A stretch of DNA of 64,000 nt from positions 22,533,834 to 22,597,833 of the forward strand of contig OU015523.1 in the NCBI GenBank assembly GCA_907165065.1, given 5' to 3'. Positions within the stretch are counted from its first letter, which is position 1, and every line of letters begins with the position of its first letter. The notes beneath the pieces were generated by a model. The model ran no database searches and was not told where the DNA came from. It saw nothing but the letters and a program-made list of their open reading frames with translations. The translations under genes and the position numbers were made by a program. The DNA comes from Caprimulgus europaeus. Its lineage: Eukaryota; Chordata; Aves; Caprimulgiformes; Caprimulgidae. Below, one piece after another: positions 60,891-64,000 of this stretch.

Positions 60891-61260
60891 TGTTGGCCCT
60901 TTAAGAGCCAAAGTTACAGGCGGCTTCAGCCTTGAGCAATTAATTCCTGACTTTGAATGAAAAATGAAACAAAGTAGAATTACAACCAAAGAATGTGTAT
61001 GAGATAAGATAACGGAGGATTGTGTGCTGAAATCAGTAAGCAGTCAGAAGTAAAAGAGTGGCCCATGGACAGATGGAATTATCCAATCAAGTATTGTAAC
61101 CAGGCGTGTGAACAATAGCTTTCACCAATGAAGAGTTGTTTATGTGTGTGTGTGTGTGTTAGCAGCCTAAGAGTATATAAGTGGTTGTATATCCGGTGAT
61201 AAATGTCTCCAGTGGGATTCACATTGAATCATGTGGATTCTGTGATTCATTGCTCTCGCA
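60891..61260 (+). mobile_element. 370-bp solo LTR (ERVK-like) inserted in CR1
   Basis: It starts TGTTGGCCCTTTAAGAGCC and ends CATTGCTCTCGCA (TG...CA), with ATGATT on both sides. A promoter is visible in plus orientation: CCAAT at 61083 and 61125, a short (TG)n, and TATATAAG at about 61174-61181. GATAAA at about 61198 could be a variant polyadenylation signal. There is no internal proviral sequence, so it is a solo LTR. It is unrelated in sequence to the 0.7-1.1 kb LTR family in the window. Orientation is inferred from the promoter elements. Confidence 0.9.
61125..61181 (+). promoter_or_regulatory. LTR promoter: CCAAT and TATA boxes
   Basis: CCAAT at 61125-61129 lies about 45 bp upstream of TATATAAG (about 61174-61181), the expected spacing for a retroviral U3 promoter. 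It would transcribe rightwards, antisense to the host CR1. Confidence 0.6.
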
Positions 61261-61266
61261 ATGATT
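61261..61266. repeat. Target-site duplication ATGATT, right copy
   Basis: Identical to 60885-60890. Deleting the LTR plus one copy rejoins the CR1 reading order. Confidence 0.88.
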
Positions 61267-62640
61267 AGTTTGAACAACACTGGACACAGTATTGACCCCT
61301 GGGGAACACCACTAGATACAGGCCTCCAACTTGATTTCACACCACCAATGACAACCCTCTGAGCTCTGTCATTCAGCCAGTTCTCAATCCACCCCACCAT
61401 CCAATCATCAAGTCCACACTTATTGAGTTTGCCAGTGAGGATGTCATGGGAGAGAGTATCAAAAGCCTTGCTCAGGTCCAAGTGTACAACATCCACTGCC
61501 CTCCCCTCATCTATCCAGCCAGTTGTCCTGTCACAAAAGGCAATCAGGTTAGTTAAGCATGATTTCCCTTTGGTGAATCCATGCTGACTACCCCTGATGA
61601 CCTTCTTGTCTTTCACATGATTAGAGATGGCCACCAGGATGAGCTGTTCCATCACCTTTCCAGGGATGGAAGTAAGGCTGACTGGCCTGTAGTTCCCTGG
61701 GTCCTCCTTCTTACCTTTCTTGAAGACAGAGGTGACATTTACCTACTTCCAGTCTTCAGGAACCTCTCCTGATTGCCATGACCTCTCAAAGATGATGGAG
61801 AGTGGCCTAGCAATGACATCAGCCAGCTCCCTCAGAACACACGGGTGCATCCCATCAGGGCCCATGGACTTGTGGGTGTTAAGGTTGCATAGTCGATCTC
61901 AAACCCAATAGTCATTGACCAAGGGAAAATCTTCCTTTTTCCAGACTCTCTCACTGGTCTCTTGGGTTGGGGATTCCTGAGGGGTGGCCTTGACGGTGAA
62001 GACTGAAGCAAAGAAGGCATTCAGTAACTCTGCCTTCTCTGTGTCCTCTGTTACCAGGTACCCTGCCCCATTCAGTAGTGGCCCCACATTCTCCCTGGCC
62101 TTCCTTCTGTTATTGATGTATTTGAAGAAGCCCTTCTTGTTGTCTCTGACTTTCCTTGCCAGATTTAGTTCCAATTTGGCCTTGGCCTTCCTCGTCACAT
62201 TTCTGCATGCTCTGGTGATGCCCTTATATTATTCCCAAGTGGTCTGTTCTTGCTTCCACCTCTTCTACACCTCCTGCTTATGTTTGAGTTTTGCCAGGAG
62301 CTCCTTGTTCATCCATGCCGAGCTTCTTCCCACTTTACTCGACTCCTTGCACACAGGGATGCATTGTTCTTGATCCTGGAGAAAGATATATTTGAATATT
62401 AACCAGCTCTCTTGCACCCCTCTTCCTTCAGGGGTCCGCTCCCATGGGATTTTTCCAAGAAGGTCCCTGAAGAGGCCAAAGTTAGCTCTCCTGAAGTTCA
62501 GGGTTGTGATCTTATTTATTGCCCTGTTTCCTCCTAACAGGATCCTGAAATCCACAATCTTGTGGTCACTACAGCCAAGGCTGCCCCCAGCCTTCACATC
62601 CCCAACTACTCCTTCATTTTTTGACCATGTATTCCAAGGC

Positions 62641-64000
62641 CAGATATAACCCTCCATTGTAGGCTTGTACATATAATGCAGTTTTTATTTCTAGAGGGAT
62701 TATGACATTTTGAAGAGAAAGAACTCTTCAAAAAGAAAGAAAAAAACTAAACAAAAACCCAGCTGAATTCTGGCATTGAAATTAAAGAGAACAAATCTTG
62801 ACTGTCAAATCCTTTCCAGGAAAAGAAATCACTGTATATGGTCAGCTGCTGACTCTGTTGTTTCCTCAGTTTTCCATTTTACTGCCTTTTGAGAGAGAAT
62901 AAATATGCATCTAGTTGACAATTTAGAGCTAAATTAATCCAAATAGTTTAATGCAGTACAGTATCCATCTCGCACAAGCAAAAATTATGTCACAACTGAT
63001 GAATTGCAGGTTTAAAAGGAAGCATCATAGACTTCAGGGTTTATTATGATAGTAACAAATCAGTACTTCATTGCTGCATTTAAGAATACTTGTCAAAAAC
63101 CTATGCCTTTATTCAGCAACAATGTCTTGAAGTAGGTCATAAAACAAGATTTTGGAGGAAATACTGCTGGACTCTCAGAGGAATGCAATTTTTTAATATC
63201 TTGCAGTGTATTTTGCTGTACCACAGATGGATGAAAAGCTGTTAGTAAGTTCTTATACTGTAAGTAGAGAGCAGCTGCAAACTTCCAGCTATAAGCTAAG
63301 AAGAAATATTTTAAAATCTGCAAGTGTGCCCTGGGAAAATCAGTTGCCATAACAAAAACCTTTGGTGCCATGATTATGAGGCTGTCTACACCTCTTAACT
63401 TCTGTAGCCATTCACTTGCAATTGCCAGTATAATACAGTTATTTTGGCCAGCACTAAATGCTTTACTTGTACATTTGTACAGCCAAAGTATTATCAGTGA
63501 TTTTAAAAGACAAAAAGAATAGCCACTACCTTAAAGCTTTAGTGTAGTAATAAAAGAAGGAGGATCCTGCTTTAATATTTCACTGGTTAATAAGGTTGAA
63601 CACTGCTGTGCCACCAAGATATTATAGTAGAATAAATATTTATGTGCTTAAAATATCAAGCAACTAGGAGCTAAATATAGAATTCAGAATACAAAGGGTC
63701 TTCTTCTATGGTTATTACTCAAACCAAGACTAAGAACTCAACTATTGGAGGAATAGACTTGAAATACAAAAGTGAAATATATAAGATAACACAAAATTCT
63801 AAATTATTCTGAGTGCAAAGGAAAAAGCAACTCATTCTCAAAGCTTTTTCTTAGCAAGACAGATATTAGGCAGCACCTGTGAGCATTTTCCTTCTGAATG
63901 CCAAATCCAGCAGGCACAGACTGTGTAATGTTTTAAGTAGAAACAGTAAGATCTTTAGAGCTGCTTCTTTATAGCAATACCTGACCCCCTATGAGAGTAT
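62641..64000. other. Unique AT-rich non-coding DNA
   Basis: No gene or transposon recognised. The minus-strand frame at 63093-63371 (92 codons) has no features of a known family. Confidence 0.6.

Larger units (their letters stand above)
59961..62640 (-). mobile_element. CR1 LINE, 5'-truncated, split by a 370-bp LTR
   Basis: The inverted 3' end begins at 59961 (ATCACAGAATCACAGAATGG). ORF2 then reads backwards through the reverse transcriptase, is interrupted at 60891-61260 by a solo LTR, resumes at 61261, and continues to the end of the endonuclease ('VKAGGSLGCSDHKIVDFRIL') near 62640. Without the LTR the copy is about 2.3 kb. It is better preserved than the copy at 32438 but has several frame breaks. 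Confidence 0.93.
60413..62672 (-). pseudogene. CR1 ORF2 (endonuclease end and reverse transcriptase), disrupted
   Basis: From the N-terminal side: 62265-62672 carries the SDH endonuclease motif intact ('GCSDHKIVDF') and the linker. 61899-62198 has 'RDNKKGFFKYINNRRK' and 'AELLNAFFASVF'. 61167-61655 has '[15 protein letters not shown]', 'HLDLSKAFD' and '[11 protein letters not shown]'. 60413-60817 covers '[20 protein letters not shown]' to '[13 protein letters not shown]'. The polymerase active site, just past the LTR, reads FPDD rather than FADD. The LTR insertion splits the polymerase immediately upstream of this motif. The first few codons of the outermost frame lie beyond the clear CR1 homology. 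Confidence 0.9.

Overview
This window looks like non-coding nuclear DNA from a bird. It is AT-rich, has no recognisable cellular protein-coding gene, and is dominated by CR1 (chicken repeat 1) LINE copies. These copies carry the diagnostic 3' end (GGTTGGACTAGATGATCT..., then short ATTCTGTG-type repeats). Several solo LTRs of avian endogenous retroviruses are also present. No rRNA, tRNA, CRISPR array or operon-like organisation was seen. The best reading is a gene desert or the interior of a very large intron. The species cannot be named from the sequence.

Layout. 1-11.7 kb: unique AT-rich DNA. 11.75 kb: a short CR1 tail (+). 14.2-15.4 kb: low-complexity A/C and poly-C tracts, then a CR1 (-) in which an endonuclease fragment is joined directly to the 3' tail. 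18.8-19.25 kb: a degraded LTR (-). 24.0-25.1 kb: a nearly full-length solo LTR (-) with an internal minisatellite. 25.35 kb: a pure hexanucleotide microsatellite. 32.4-40.8 kb: a transposon nest. It holds a CR1 (-) split by a 991-bp solo LTR with a 5-bp target duplication, an old CR1 (-) split by a young CR1 (+) with a 413-codon open reverse-transcriptase frame, and a further decayed CR1 (+). 43.6-44.1 kb: an unexplained GC-rich island. 44.5-44.7 kb: a small open frame ending at a consensus splice donor, the only plausible cellular exon. 50.8-51.5 kb: another solo LTR (+). 53.6 kb: a probable very old CR1 relic. 58.5-62.6 kb: two more CR1 copies (-), one split by a 370-bp solo LTR with a 6-bp target duplication.

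How it fits together. The nesting gives a relative history. Older CR1 copies landed first; later CR1 and LTR insertions entered them; the proviruses then reduced to solo LTRs by LTR-LTR recombination. The 5-bp and 6-bp duplications suggest two different retroviral classes. All autonomous coding capacity seen is broken or 5'-truncated. I found no new gene system. The most interesting items are the nested insertions with exact boundaries, the internally deleted CR1, the minisatellite-bearing LTR, the GC-rich island and the possible orphan exon.
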